Below, in pieces: positions 1 through 10,332 of a stretch of DNA of 64,000 nucleotides (positions within the stretch are counted from its first letter, which is position 1; the number at the start of each line of letters is the position of its first letter). Source of the DNA: Cycloclasticus sp. 46_120_T64 (GTDB taxonomy: Bacteria > Pseudomonadota > Gammaproteobacteria > Methylococcales > Cycloclasticaceae); NCBI GenBank assembly GCA_002162695.1, contig MAAM01000001.1, positions 1 to 64,000 of the forward strand, in the 5' to 3' direction. The position numbers were made by a program, and so were the translations under genes. The notes beneath the pieces were generated by a model. It saw nothing but the letters and a program-made list of their open reading frames with translations, searched no databases and was not told the origin of the DNA.

Positions 1-2398
1 AGAGCTAGATAGTTCGCTCAATGAACAGCAACAACGGTTTAGCGAAGCTGAATCGACGCAGGCGGAGCAGAACGCGGGATTAGAGATAGCTCTCGATGCG
101 GCAAAAGCGGATCATCAAGCGTTGGATGAGAAATTAAGCGAAGCCGTCACGGCAAAAGAAGGGGTGCAGCAACAATTGCTGGAGTTACAGGACCAGCTAG
201 CGAGTGGCTTGGATGGCCAAGAGCAGTTAAGCGCGCAGCTCGGCCAGTTACGGGCGGAGCTTGAAGATAGCTCGCAAGAACGAGAGGTCGAGCGACTACA
301 GTTGACGACATCGCTTGAACAAGCGACCGAGGTTAACCGAGGTTTAGAGAGATCCTTAAATGAACAGCAGCAACGATTCAGCGAAGCAGAATCGACGCAC
401 ACGGAGCAGAGCGCGGCATTAGAACAAGCACTCGATGCGGCGAAAGCTGATCATCAAGCGTTGGATGAGAAATTAAGCGAATCGGTCACGGCAAAAGAAG
501 GCGCGAAGCAACAGTTGCTTGAGTTACAAGATCAGCTTGCGAGTGGGGTGGATGGTCAGGAGCAGTTAAGCGCACAGCTCGGCCTGTTACGGGCAGAACT
601 TGAAGAAAGCTCACAAGAACGAGAGGTCGAGCGACTTCAGTTGACGACCTCGCTTGAACAAGCCGCTGAAGCGAATCGAGCCCTAGACAGCTCGCTCAGT
701 GAGCAGCAACAACGGTTTATCGATGCCGAATCGACGCAGGCGGAGCAGGTTTCGGCATTAGAGCAATCACTCGATAAGGCGAAAGCTGATCATAAAACCC
801 TAGACGATAAATTAAGCGAAGCGGTTACGGCAAAAGAAGGCGCGAAGCAACAGTTGCTTGAATTACAAGATCAGCTTGCGAGTGGGGTGGGTGGTCAGGA
901 GCAGTTAAGCGCACAACTCGGCCAGTTGCGGGCAGAGCTTGAAGACAGCTCGAAAGAAAGAGAGGTCGAGCGACTTCAGCTAACGGCATCACTTGAACAA
1001 GCGGCAGAGGCCAATCGAGACCTGGAGCGTTCACTCAACGAACAGCAGCAACGATTTAGCGAAGCGGAATCGAAGCAGGGCGCGGTATTAGAGCAAGCAC
1101 GTGATACGGCGAAAGCGGATTATAAAGCCCTAGATGAGAAATTAAGCGAAGCGGTTACGGCAAAAGAAGGCACGCAGCAACAGTTGCTTGAATTACAAGA
1201 CCAGCTTGCGAGTGGCGAGGATGGTCAGGAGCAATTGTTGGCACAGCTCAAACAGGGGCAGGATGAGTTGAGCGAATTGACTCGTCGAACGGAGGAGGCT
1301 CGTGCGCTGATGCAGGACTCTTTGCAGGCGGCAGAGGCTCGTTGTAGTGACCTCGAAACAGCCGCGGCGAATCAATCGTCGGCAAGTGGTGCGAGTGATA
1401 AACGGCTCGTTGAGCTGGAGCAAACCTTAAATGAGATGCTGGCGTCACGCCTTCAACTCGATGAAGAATTAAGTGTGCTGCAGGCGGATAAGGAAGGCTT
1501 GCAAGTAAAAGTGACGGATGCCGAGGCCGTAGCACTGTCTGCAAGTGATAAACAAGCCACTATGCGAGAGGAGCTAGGTCAGTTGAAAGAGGCTGCTCAA
1601 GCGGCGATTTCGACAGAGCATGCGCAGGATGATCAGCTGGCTCTTGAGGTCGCTGAGCAGCGTTATAACAAACTCTCGGAGTCCTTTGATAGTCTCTCTG
1701 CAGAGCGTTTGTCTGAAGATAAGCTGTTTAAGCGTCAGTTGATCGATTGGGATGCCAAATTACAGTCGTCTGAAGACGCTAGGTTGGAACTGGAGGGGGT
1801 GCTTGACCGACTCAAGGTTGAGCAGGCAAAAGGGGCTGAGCCTGATGAAGAGTTGAGGTTGAAGCTTGCTGAGTTGAAGCCGTCTTTAGAGCGCGCGCAA
1901 CAACAATCAGCGGAGGATTCGCGGAAGGCTGCTGAGGCGATATCTGCTAAGCAAGCGATAGAAGGCCAGCTGAATGAATTCAATGCGGAAAAAGAAGTGT
2001 TGCAGAAGAGCCTACGTAATGCGGAGAAACTAGCTGCAAGCGCCGCGGAGGATGACACTAATGATAAGCGGGTGCTTGAATTGGAGTCTCAGCTGGATAC
2101 GGCAACGACGCAGCTGTTAGACTTGGAAATAAAGTTGGAAACATCGTCAGCAGAGACGGTCGATGGGCCTAGTGATGAAGAGAGCAATGAGTTGGCTGCG
2201 CTTAAGTCAGAGCTTGATTTGGTGCGTGAGCAAACGGAAAAAGATGTGGTAGCGATGCAGGCTAAGCTGGAAAACAGTGAGAAGATGAACCTAGCATTAA
2301 AGAAAAAGATTCTATCGATGCAAGTGATCGCGAATGAGGAAGCTATTGTTCCTGAAGAGGAGCCAAAGGGGAAAAAAGGCTGGTGGAAGAAGAGGTAG
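1..2398 (+). CDS. Long coiled-coil repeat protein (5' end outside window)
   Basis: The reading frame is open from the left edge (first full codon at 2), so this is the C-terminal 798 or so residues of a longer protein. Almost the whole visible part is predicted coiled coil, rich in Glu, Gln, Leu, Ala and Ser. The first part consists of near-identical 113-residue units, each beginning with LDEKLSE, at 122, 461, 800 (110 residues) and 1130; a partial unit precedes 122. After about 1250 the repeats fade into ordinary heptad sequence. The protein ends in a short acidic then basic, Trp-containing tail (EEEPKGKKGWWKKR). No catalytic motif, signal peptide or membrane segment is visible here. The Rieske gene overlaps its last 16 nt. 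I do not recognise a named family; a structural or scaffold role is a guess. Confidence 0.85.
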   Translation, partial: ELDSSLNEQQQRFSEAESTQAEQNAGLEIALDAAKADHQALDEKLSEAVTAKEGVQQQLLELQDQLASGLDGQEQLSAQLGQLRAELEDSSQEREVERLQLTTSLEQATEVNRGLERSLNEQQQRFSEAESTHTEQSAALEQALDAAKADHQALDEKLSESVTAKEGAKQQLLELQDQLASGVDGQEQLSAQLGLLRAELEESSQEREVERLQLTTSLEQAAEANRALDSSLSEQQQRFIDAESTQAEQVSALEQSLDKAKADHKTLDDKLSEAVTAKEGAKQQLLELQDQLASGVGGQEQLSAQLGQLRAELEDSSKEREVERLQLTASLEQAAEANRDLERSLNEQQQRFSEAESKQGAVLEQARDTAKADYKALDEKLSEAVTAKEGTQQQLLELQDQLASGEDGQEQLLAQLKQGQDELSELTRRTEEARALMQDSLQAAEARCSDLETAAANQSSASGASDKRLVELEQTLNEMLASRLQLDEELSVLQADKEGLQVKVTDAEAVALSASDKQATMREELGQLKEAAQAAISTEHAQDDQLALEVAEQRYNKLSESFDSLSAERLSEDKLFKRQLIDWDAKLQSSEDARLELEGVLDRLKVEQAKGAEPDEELRLKLAELKPSLERAQQQSAEDSRKAAEAISAKQAIEGQLNEFNAEKEVLQKSLRNAEKLAASAAEDDTNDKRVLELESQLDTATTQLLDLEIKLETSSAETVDGPSDEESNELAALKSELDLVREQTEKDVVAMQAKLENSEKMNLALKKKILSMQVIANEEAIVPEEEPKGKKGWWKKR
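2..1250 (+). repeat. 339-bp in-frame tandem repeats
   Basis: Copies start at 122, 461, 800 and 1130, with the tail of an earlier copy at 2-121. Unit length is 339, 339 and 330 bp. Similarity holds at the DNA level: copies 2 and 3 match at most positions over stretches of 100 bases or more. Such repeats favour recombination and copy-number change and may be misassembled from short reads. Confidence 0.85.
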
Positions 2399-2778
2399 AG
2401 TTTGAAGGGCAGTTATACCTAAAGGTATTGGCGGTGGAGTCCTTAGCGTGTATGAGTTCGAAGGCCTTTCATGTTGATGTTGGTGACCTAGGCGCTAGCG
2501 GTGGTTTTATTGTTCGTGATGAGTCAGGGGGCTTGCTGGCCTACAGGAATAGCTGTCCGCATACGGGTGCGCCGTTGAACTGGACCCCCGATCAGTTTTT
2601 AACACGTTCTGGTCGGTATATTCAGTGCTCAATACACGGTGCAATGTTTATGATCGATAGCGGGGAGTGTTTTTCTGGCCCTTGTGGTGGGCAATTTCTA
2701 AAATCGCTGACGGTGATTGAACACGCGGGTAGTGCTTATATTCGTCTGCTGGAGATACAAAAAAGCCCGTCGAAGTGA
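2383..2778 (+). CDS. Rieske [2Fe-2S] domain protein
   Basis: A 131-residue, single-domain Rieske protein. The cluster ligands are visible as C58-P-H60 and C82-S-I-H85, the canonical CxH...CxxH pair, in the context SCPHTGAPLNW and QCSIHGAMF. There is no membrane segment or catalytic domain, so it resembles stand-alone cytosolic Rieske ferredoxins that pass electrons to an unknown partner. It starts with GTG and overlaps the coiled-coil gene by 16 nt, implying translational coupling. An in-frame ATG at 2452 would remove the first strand of the fold, so GTG is preferred. The stop codon lies inside the terminator hairpin. The specific electron-transfer partner is unknown. Confidence 0.85.
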   Translation: MEEEVEFEGQLYLKVLAVESLACMSSKAFHVDVGDLGASGGFIVRDESGGLLAYRNSCPHTGAPLNWTPDQFLTRSGRYIQCSIHGAMFMIDSGECFSGPCGGQFLKSLTVIEHAGSAYIRLLEIQKSPSK

Positions 2779-2789
2779 CGGGCTTTTTT
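2759..2789. terminator. Bidirectional Rho-independent terminator
   Basis: An 11-bp stem (2761-2771 with 2777-2787) has loop GAAGT, is flanked on the left by A residues and runs into six T residues on the right. It can end both the rightward Rieske transcript and the leftward rpmBG transcript. The Rieske stop codon sits in the loop and right arm. Confidence 0.85.
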
Positions 2790-2808
2790 GAGTAACTTTA
2801 CGGGAAGC

Positions 2809-2964
2809 TTATTTAATTTTAGCTTCTTTGTACATTACGTGTTTTCTGATGGTTGGATCAAATTTCTTGATTTCCATCTTTTCAGGCATGTTGCGCTTGT
2901 TTTTGGTCGTTGTATAGAAATGACCTGTTTTTGCGCTAGAAACTAATTTGATTATATCTCTCAT
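2809..2964 (-). CDS. rpmG: 50S ribosomal protein L33
   Basis: A 51-residue basic protein, full length for bacterial L33, containing the family core [19 protein letters not shown] and ending [10 protein letters not shown]. It has no Cys pairs, so it is the zinc-independent type found in E. coli. It is a structural protein of the large ribosomal subunit. It follows rpmB by 10 nt in the conserved rpmBG pair and ends just short of the shared terminator. Confidence 0.97.
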   Translation of the reverse strand: MRDIIKLVSSAKTGHFYTTTKNKRNMPEKMEIKKFDPTIRKHVMYKEAKIK

Positions 2965-2974
2965 TTTTCAGTCC

Positions 2975-3211
2975 TTAAACTTTTTCGCCACGTGAGCGAA
3001 TGTCAGTCAAAATGGCATCGATGCCTTTTTTGTCAATGGTACGCATGCCATTAGCAGAAACGCGTAAGCGAACCCAGCGGTTTTCACTTTCAACCCAAAA
3101 GCGGTGGTGATGAAGATTTGGCTCGAAACGACGACGGGTTCTGTTTTTCGCATGAGAAACATTATTTCCCGAAATTGGACGCTTGCCAGTGACTTGGCAT
3201 ACTTTAGACAT
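2975..3211 (-). CDS. rpmB: 50S ribosomal protein L28
   Basis: A 78-residue basic protein matching L28 throughout: [12 protein letters not shown] at the start, then [18 protein letters not shown] and a C-terminal [16 protein letters not shown]. It is a structural component of the large ribosomal subunit. It is the first gene of the rpmB-rpmG operon, preceded by a good sigma70-type promoter about 60-85 bp upstream. Confidence 0.97.
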   Translation of the reverse strand: MSKVCQVTGKRPISGNNVSHAKNRTRRRFEPNLHHHRFWVESENRWVRLRVSANGMRTIDKKGIDAILTDIRSRGEKV

Positions 3212-3266
3212 GATAGACCTCTAATTAAATTTAGTTGATTTGCAGTTTGCTGCGAAACGGTGCGAA

Positions 3267-3295
3267 TTTATACCAGAATCTAGCTTTAGAGTAAA
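3267..3295 (-). promoter_or_regulatory. Sigma70-type promoter of rpmBG
   Basis: Read leftward, TTTACT (3290-3295) and TATAAA (3267-3272) are separated by exactly 17 bp, with transcription running into rpmB. The match is close to TTGACA-N17-TATAAT. Confidence 0.6.
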
Positions 3296-3339
3296 GTTAA
3301 ATCTTATTTTCACTGTCGGTTCGCTTGCTTGGGTTTCGC

Positions 3340-4014
3340 TCATATATGGCCTAATTCTGCCAATGAGCAGGTGCTGCCACGACCAATTATAATATGATCT
3401 AAGACCCTGACGTCAATAAGCTTTAAGGCTTTACTGAGTTGCTGAGTGATGTCAATGTCCGCTGCGCTGGGTTGCGGGTCTCCAGACGGGTGGTTGTGAG
3501 CAAAAATAACGGCAGCGGCGTTGTGTTGTAACGTGCTTTTGACGACTTCTCTTGGGTGTACGCTGGCACCATCAATGGTGCCAAAAAATAAGGTATTGAA
3601 GGCAATCACCTGGTGTTTGTTATCGAGGAATAAACAGGCGAAGACCTCGCGTTGTTGATTGGCGAGTTGGCTTTGTAGAAATAGTTTGGTGTCGTCAGGG
3701 TTGTTGAGGGCGCTTTGCTGAGTGACTGACTCGTGCAAATAACGGCGTGCCATTTCAAGTACGCCTTGTAATTGCACGTATTTTGCTTGCCCTAGGCCGT
3801 GGCCTTTGCAAAACTCAGCCTGGCTTGCGTGCATCAGGGCGTTCAACGAGCCAAACTGTTGTAGTAACTGCCGTGCTAAATCGACGGCAGTGAGGCCGGT
3901 TGTTCCCGTTCGCAAGAAAATAGCCAGTAACTCGGCATCGGACAAGGCGTTCGGGCCTCGGCTAAGTAACTTTTCTCGGGGTCTTTCTTGTTCAGGCCAG
4001 TCGCTTATAGACAT
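3340..4014 (-). CDS. radC: RadC family JAB/MPN protein
   Basis: A 224-residue RadC-family (UPF0758) protein. The N-terminal part has helix-hairpin-helix features ([14 protein letters not shown], then [13 protein letters not shown]). The C-terminal JAB/MPN domain carries the metal-binding motif [15 protein letters not shown] chose the start [16 protein letters not shown] at 4014 because AAGG lies 8 nt upstream and the length then matches E. coli RadC (222 residues). An extension to 4092 is open but has no family support. RadC was named for DNA repair, but its real biochemical role is not settled. The gene is divergent from coaBC, a common gammaproteobacterial arrangement. Confidence 0.92.
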   Translation of the reverse strand: MSISDWPEQERPREKLLSRGPNALSDAELLAIFLRTGTTGLTAVDLARQLLQQFGSLNALMHASQAEFCKGHGLGQAKYVQLQGVLEMARRYLHESVTQQSALNNPDDTKLFLQSQLANQQREVFACLFLDNKHQVIAFNTLFFGTIDGASVHPREVVKSTLQHNAAAVIFAHNHPSGDPQPSAADIDITQQLSKALKLIDVRVLDHIIIGRGSTCSLAELGHI

Positions 4015-4207
4015 AATCATATCCTTGATAATGTTAATGAATCTACTTCCATGCGCGCAATGTGTATTGCTGATGCGGCCTAGTTTGCCCACGCAGACAG
4101 CCCTATGCTTGATGCTGCGGTATTCCCTACCTAGCTAAGTTCCTAGAATATATTGTGCTGTATGCCATAATGGCAGACTAATACTTAATCATTAAAAAAA
4201 TTATATT

Positions 4208-5416
4208 GTGAATAGACTTCAGCATAGACGAGTATTGCTCGGTGTGACAGGGGGGGTGGCGGCTTATAAGGCGGCTGAGATATTACGCCAATGCCAAAAG
4301 CTGGGTGCGGAGGTGCGGGTGGTGATGACACCGGCGGCCACCGAATTTATTACCCCGCTTACATTTCAGGCGCTATCGGGTGCTCCGGTACATACGCAGC
4401 TACTTGATGCTGAACAAGAATCTGGAATGGGCCATATTAGTCTTGCCCGTTGGGCGGATGTGATTTTAGTCGCTCCCGCGAGTGCGGACTTTATCGCTCG
4501 GCTAGCTACCGGCATGGCGAATGACTTATTAAGCACGTTGTTGTTGGCCAGCGAGAAAACGGTGATGTTAGCACCGGCGATGAATCGCGCGATGTATGAC
4601 GACCCCAATACGCAGCAAAACCTTAATAAACTGAATGGTCAAGGGGTGATCATTCTTGGGCCAGGGGAAGGGGTTCAGGCCTGTGGCGATATTGGTTTAG
4701 GGCGGATGTTGGAGCCTGAGTCCTTGGTGGCATCCGTGGTTGAGCATTTTAATACCGGCGAATTGGCCGGTTTGAGGGTCTTGCTGAATGCCGGGCCAAC
4801 ACGAGAAGCGATTGATCCAGTCCGTTATATTAGTAACCATAGTTCTGGCAAAATGGGTTTTGCGCTGGCGCAGGCCTGCGTTGATGCCGGTGCGCAGGTG
4901 ACCTTAGTGGCTGGGCCAGTGCTGTTGGATACGCCAATGGGCTTGGAGCGAGTTGATGTGATTAGTGCCAGTGAGATGGCTGACGCTGTCTTGTCACGGT
5001 CTGAGCCGGCGGATATTTTTATCGCGGCGGCGGCTGTGGCGGACTATACACCGGCCGAGATTATTGATAATAAGATTAAAAAGAAATCTGCGCAGATGCA
5101 GCTAAACTTGGTTAAGACAATTGATGTCGTAGCCACTGTGGCCGCACTGCCTGACGCGCCTTTTTGTGTCGGTTTTGCCGCCGAAACGGATGACTTGGAG
5201 GCTTACGCGAAAGGTAAGTTAGTTAATAAATCATTGGATATGATAGCCGCTAATTGGGTGGGGCGAGAGCAGGGTGGTTTTAACAGTGATGAGAATGCCT
5301 TATCGGTGTACTGGAACAGCGGTGAGCAGCAGTTACCGAGTATGCCTAAACTTGCTTTAGCACAACAATTAGTCGCCTTAATAGCAAAGAGATACCATGA
5401 AAAAAATACAGATTAA
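4208..5416 (+). CDS. coaBC: Bifunctional phosphopantothenoylcysteine decarboxylase / phosphopantothenate-cysteine ligase
   Basis: A 402-residue bifunctional coenzyme A biosynthesis enzyme (E. coli Dfp is about 406). The N-terminal flavoprotein decarboxylase half shows [13 protein letters not shown], the catalytic-His region [12 protein letters not shown], the APAMNRAMY loop and CGDIGLGRM. The C-terminal ligase half shows [24 protein letters not shown] and AAAVADYTP. The start is GTG with no clear Shine-Dalgarno. The 3' end overlaps dut by 20 nt. The coaBC-dut-algC-argB order is conserved in Pseudomonas and relatives. Confidence 0.96.
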   Translation: MNRLQHRRVLLGVTGGVAAYKAAEILRQCQKLGAEVRVVMTPAATEFITPLTFQALSGAPVHTQLLDAEQESGMGHISLARWADVILVAPASADFIARLATGMANDLLSTLLLASEKTVMLAPAMNRAMYDDPNTQQNLNKLNGQGVIILGPGEGVQACGDIGLGRMLEPESLVASVVEHFNTGELAGLRVLLNAGPTREAIDPVRYISNHSSGKMGFALAQACVDAGAQVTLVAGPVLLDTPMGLERVDVISASEMADAVLSRSEPADIFIAAAAVADYTPAEIIDNKIKKKSAQMQLNLVKTIDVVATVAALPDAPFCVGFAAETDDLEAYAKGKLVNKSLDMIAANWVGREQGGFNSDENALSVYWNSGEQQLPSMPKLALAQQLVALIAKRYHEKNTD

Positions 5417-5852
5417 ATTATTAGATGAGCGGATCGGGAAAACAATTCCGTTGCCTGAACATGCAACCAGCGGATCGGCAGGGTTGGATTTACGCGCCTG
5501 TTTAGATCAATCCATTTTACTTAAACCGGGAGACACACAATTGATTCCTACCGGAATAGCGATCCATATTAGCGACGAGAATTTAGCAGCGGTTATTTTG
5601 CCGCGCTCGGGTTTAGGGCATAAACACGGCATTGTCTTGGGTAACTTGGTGGGCTTGATTGACTCAGACTATCAAGGCCAACTATTTGTTTCCTGTTGGA
5701 ATCGGGGCGATAGCGAATTTACGATTGAGGTAGCGGACCGTATTGCACAACTCGTTTTTGTTCCTGTTGTGCGAGTTGAGTTTGAACAAGTTGAACAGTT
5801 TGACGATAGCCGCCGCGGAGAAGGTGGTTTCGGCCATACCGGTAAGGCCTAA
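5397..5852 (+). CDS. dut: dUTP diphosphatase
   Basis: A 151-residue trimeric-type dUTPase, the normal family length, hydrolysing dUTP to dUMP and pyrophosphate. The conserved motifs are visible in order: [37 protein letters not shown] (with catalytic Asp), and the C-terminal Gly-rich lid [11 protein letters not shown]. It keeps uracil out of DNA and supplies dUMP to thymidylate synthase, encoded far downstream here. It overlaps coaBC and is 6 nt before algC, so the three are very likely co-transcribed. Confidence 0.97.
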   Translation: MKKIQIKLLDERIGKTIPLPEHATSGSAGLDLRACLDQSILLKPGDTQLIPTGIAIHISDENLAAVILPRSGLGHKHGIVLGNLVGLIDSDYQGQLFVSCWNRGDSEFTIEVADRIAQLVFVPVVRVEFEQVEQFDDSRRGEGGFGHTGKA

Positions 5853-5858
5853 TTTCGG

Positions 5859-8246
5859 ATGAAACACCTTAAGCTGTTCTTGTTATTGATGTTTACCCTT
5901 ACGAGTATTGCGGCCTATTGGTATACGGCTAATGTCGAGCAGCGCAGGGGAATGGAGATTGAGCGGCTTAATGTACAGGTGAATAAATCGGCGCAAATTA
6001 TTTCGCAAGAAGTACGACGCTGGCGTAAGGAGTTACTGAGCTTGGCGCAAGCTCCTAGTTTGCTCGATAGTTTGAATGCTGGTGAGGGTGCTGTCAGTGA
6101 ATGGCTGGCAGCGCATCGGTCAGGTCGTCCAGAGGTTAGTGCACTCAGAGTGCTACGCCCAGATCTTATGCAGACCGATGATTCAGAAAGCCCCCCACTG
6201 GGTTATGCCGGCTTGGATTTATTGAGAAAAGCCGCTGCCTCAAAGAAACTACAGATGCCAGAAATACATATGCTGAGAAGTGAGCAGCAGCATATTGCCC
6301 TAGCTGCGCCGGTGATTCAGGCTGAACAAACGTTGGCGGTGGTGTTAATCAGTCTTGAGTTGGCGGCCTTAGAGGACGTCTTTAATTCGGCGATCAAAGC
6401 TGAGTCATCGGCTTTTTTTAGCTTAAAACAAGGTGCGTCACGGGTTTTTTCTGCAGGCGATCGATCACAGCAAAAGTCTCACTTAGTTAAGGCCGTGCCG
6501 GTGCCGGGTACACGATGGAGAATAGGCTTGCATAAACAGCTTGAAACGACTCCGTTTAGTTACCTTGAACTACAAGCATATATATTCATTGCTGCGGTGC
6601 TGGTTCTGTTATCTGGGTTTGCGCTTAGCGTATTGACAAATAAGGGACGGCAGCAGGAAATTAGGGATAAATATAAGGCCATGAAAATGGCGAATAAAGC
6701 GAAAAAAGTGGCGAAAGCGGCAAAAGCGAGGGCGAAGGCCGAGCCTGCTATTGAGGCGGAGCAGCAGATAGACTTAGAGCTTGCTGAGTCAATTAAAGAA
6801 AAAACGGCTCCGACGAAAGGTACGACGAACCCTATTTTTATTAAGGACGATGCTATTGAGGTAGTGACCCAGTTGGACGTGCCACGATCGATTTTTAGAG
6901 CCTACGATATACGCGGAATTATTGATGATAGTTTGACTGAGCAAGGGGTGTTCGTGATCGGACGTGCGATTGCCAGTGAGGCTTTGGCGGCGGGACAGAA
7001 AACTCTGGTGGTCGCGCGCGACGGACGTTTACATAGTCCGCGCTTGAGCGAGTCCTTAGTGAAAGGTATCCGCGATTGTGGTTGCGATGTGCTTGATATC
7101 GGCCAAGTGCCTACACCGGTGTTGTATTTCGCGACCCATACCTTGGGCACGCAATCGGGAGTGATGATCACCGGTAGCCATAATCCAGCAAACTATAATG
7201 GCCTGAAAGTAGTTATTGCTGGGACAGCCTTGTCTGGGGATGCGATACAGCAGCTATACCACCGTATTGAGCAAGAAGATTTTGCCAGTGGCGAGGGTAG
7301 TTATCAAGAGCAGATGATATTGCCCGAATATATCGGCGAAGTCAGTGCTGATGTTCGTTTGGGCCGGATGATGAAGGTGGTCGTGGACTGCGGTAATGGA
7401 GTGGCCGGTGAGGCTGCGCCGATGCTGTTGTCGACTTTGGGTTGTGAGGTCATACCGCTACACTGTGATATCGATGGTGAATTCCCGAATCACCACCCCG
7501 ACCCGAGCAAGCCTGAGAATTTGCAAGAATTAATCGCCAAGGTGCGCGAAGAAGACGCCGAACTTGGTTTGGCGTTTGATGGTGATGGTGATCGTTTAGG
7601 CGTGGTCGATTCGCAAGGGAACATTATTTGGCCTGACCGGCAAATGATGTTATACGCGATTGATGTGCTCTCTCGACAAGCGGGTGCTGATATTATTTAT
7701 GACGTGAAATGTACGCGTAACCTAGCAAAAATAATAGCTAAACACGGCGGTAAGCCGGTGATGTCGAAAACTGGCCATTCTTTGATGAAGGCTAAGATGA
7801 AAGAAAATAATGCCGAGCTGGGCGGTGAAATGAGCGGGCATATCTTCTTTAAAGAGCGTTGGTTTGGTTTTGATGATGCGCTGTATACTGCCGCGCGTTT
7901 ATTAGAAATTTTGACCGCAGAGTTTAGACCGACCGCAGAGATATTTGCCGAATTACCGGATAGTATCGCGACGCCTGAAATCAATATGAGCTTAGCCGAA
8001 GGTGAAAACTTTAGTTTTGTCGAGAAGTTTCAAGCGCAAGCGTCTTTTGAAGATGCCAAGCTTATTACCCTAGATGGTTTGCGTGTTGAGTTCAAAGATG
8101 GCTGGGGTTTGCTGCGGGCATCTAATACGACGCCATCACTAGTATTACGTTTTGAGGCCGATGATGAGCAAGGTCTGGAGCGGATTAAACAGTTATTCAG
8201 AGAGCAAATGCTTAAAATTAATGCCGCGTTAGAGTTGACTTTTTAA
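5859..8246 (+). CDS. algC: Membrane-anchored phosphomannomutase/phosphoglucomutase
   Basis: 795 residues. The C-terminal 450 (from about 345, SIFRAYDIRGII) form a complete alpha-D-phosphohexomutase of AlgC type, with phosphoserine loop TGSHNP (Ser440), metal loop DGDGDR (574-579) and sugar-binding GGEMSGH. It interconverts 6- and 1-phospho forms of mannose or glucose for exopolysaccharide and LPS precursors. The N-terminal part has a membrane segment at about 5-23, an extracytoplasmic domain, a second membrane segment at about 241-260 and a Lys/Ala-rich linker (about 270-300), so the enzyme is tethered to the inner membrane facing the cytoplasm. Long forms of AlgC occur in related bacteria; the function of the outer domain is unknown. 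Confidence 0.93.
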   Translation: MKHLKLFLLLMFTLTSIAAYWYTANVEQRRGMEIERLNVQVNKSAQIISQEVRRWRKELLSLAQAPSLLDSLNAGEGAVSEWLAAHRSGRPEVSALRVLRPDLMQTDDSESPPLGYAGLDLLRKAAASKKLQMPEIHMLRSEQQHIALAAPVIQAEQTLAVVLISLELAALEDVFNSAIKAESSAFFSLKQGASRVFSAGDRSQQKSHLVKAVPVPGTRWRIGLHKQLETTPFSYLELQAYIFIAAVLVLLSGFALSVLTNKGRQQEIRDKYKAMKMANKAKKVAKAAKARAKAEPAIEAEQQIDLELAESIKEKTAPTKGTTNPIFIKDDAIEVVTQLDVPRSIFRAYDIRGIIDDSLTEQGVFVIGRAIASEALAAGQKTLVVARDGRLHSPRLSESLVKGIRDCGCDVLDIGQVPTPVLYFATHTLGTQSGVMITGSHNPANYNGLKVVIAGTALSGDAIQQLYHRIEQEDFASGEGSYQEQMILPEYIGEVSADVRLGRMMKVVVDCGNGVAGEAAPMLLSTLGCEVIPLHCDIDGEFPNHHPDPSKPENLQELIAKVREEDAELGLAFDGDGDRLGVVDSQGNIIWPDRQMMLYAIDVLSRQAGADIIYDVKCTRNLAKIIAKHGGKPVMSKTGHSLMKAKMKENNAELGGEMSGHIFFKERWFGFDDALYTAARLLEILTAEFRPTAEIFAELPDSIATPEINMSLAEGENFSFVEKFQAQASFEDAKLITLDGLRVEFKDGWGLLRASNTTPSLVLRFEADDEQGLERIKQLFREQMLKINAALELTF

Positions 8247-8278
8247 GTCCAGCTTGACGCCTTAAACAACAAAATTAA

Positions 8279-10125
<1,847 letters not shown>

Positions 10126-10332
10126 GGTGGCTCTCGTAGGTTAATTAGGTTGATAGAAATACTGTTATGTTTTATGCCAACCGCTCGGCTGTACTTATGT
10201 AGAGGCTTGGGCTAGTCTTAAATAAAGTGTAACAATTTTTTTGTAAAGTATAGTGGAAAATCAGTTTTAGGGAGGGGGCTTGCTGCTAGCGCCGATAAGC
10301 TGTTTTTTGCAATCTAATTATTTGGAGTCAGT

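Noticed and set aside
2-1250. Regular repeats that might suggest a CRISPR array or satellite
   Set aside because: The units are 339 bp, in frame and without spacers; they encode a coiled coil.
4163-4175. Palindrome TGCCAT-A-ATGGCA between radC and coaBC
   Set aside because: Short, single, with no promoter clearly overlapped; kept only as a note.
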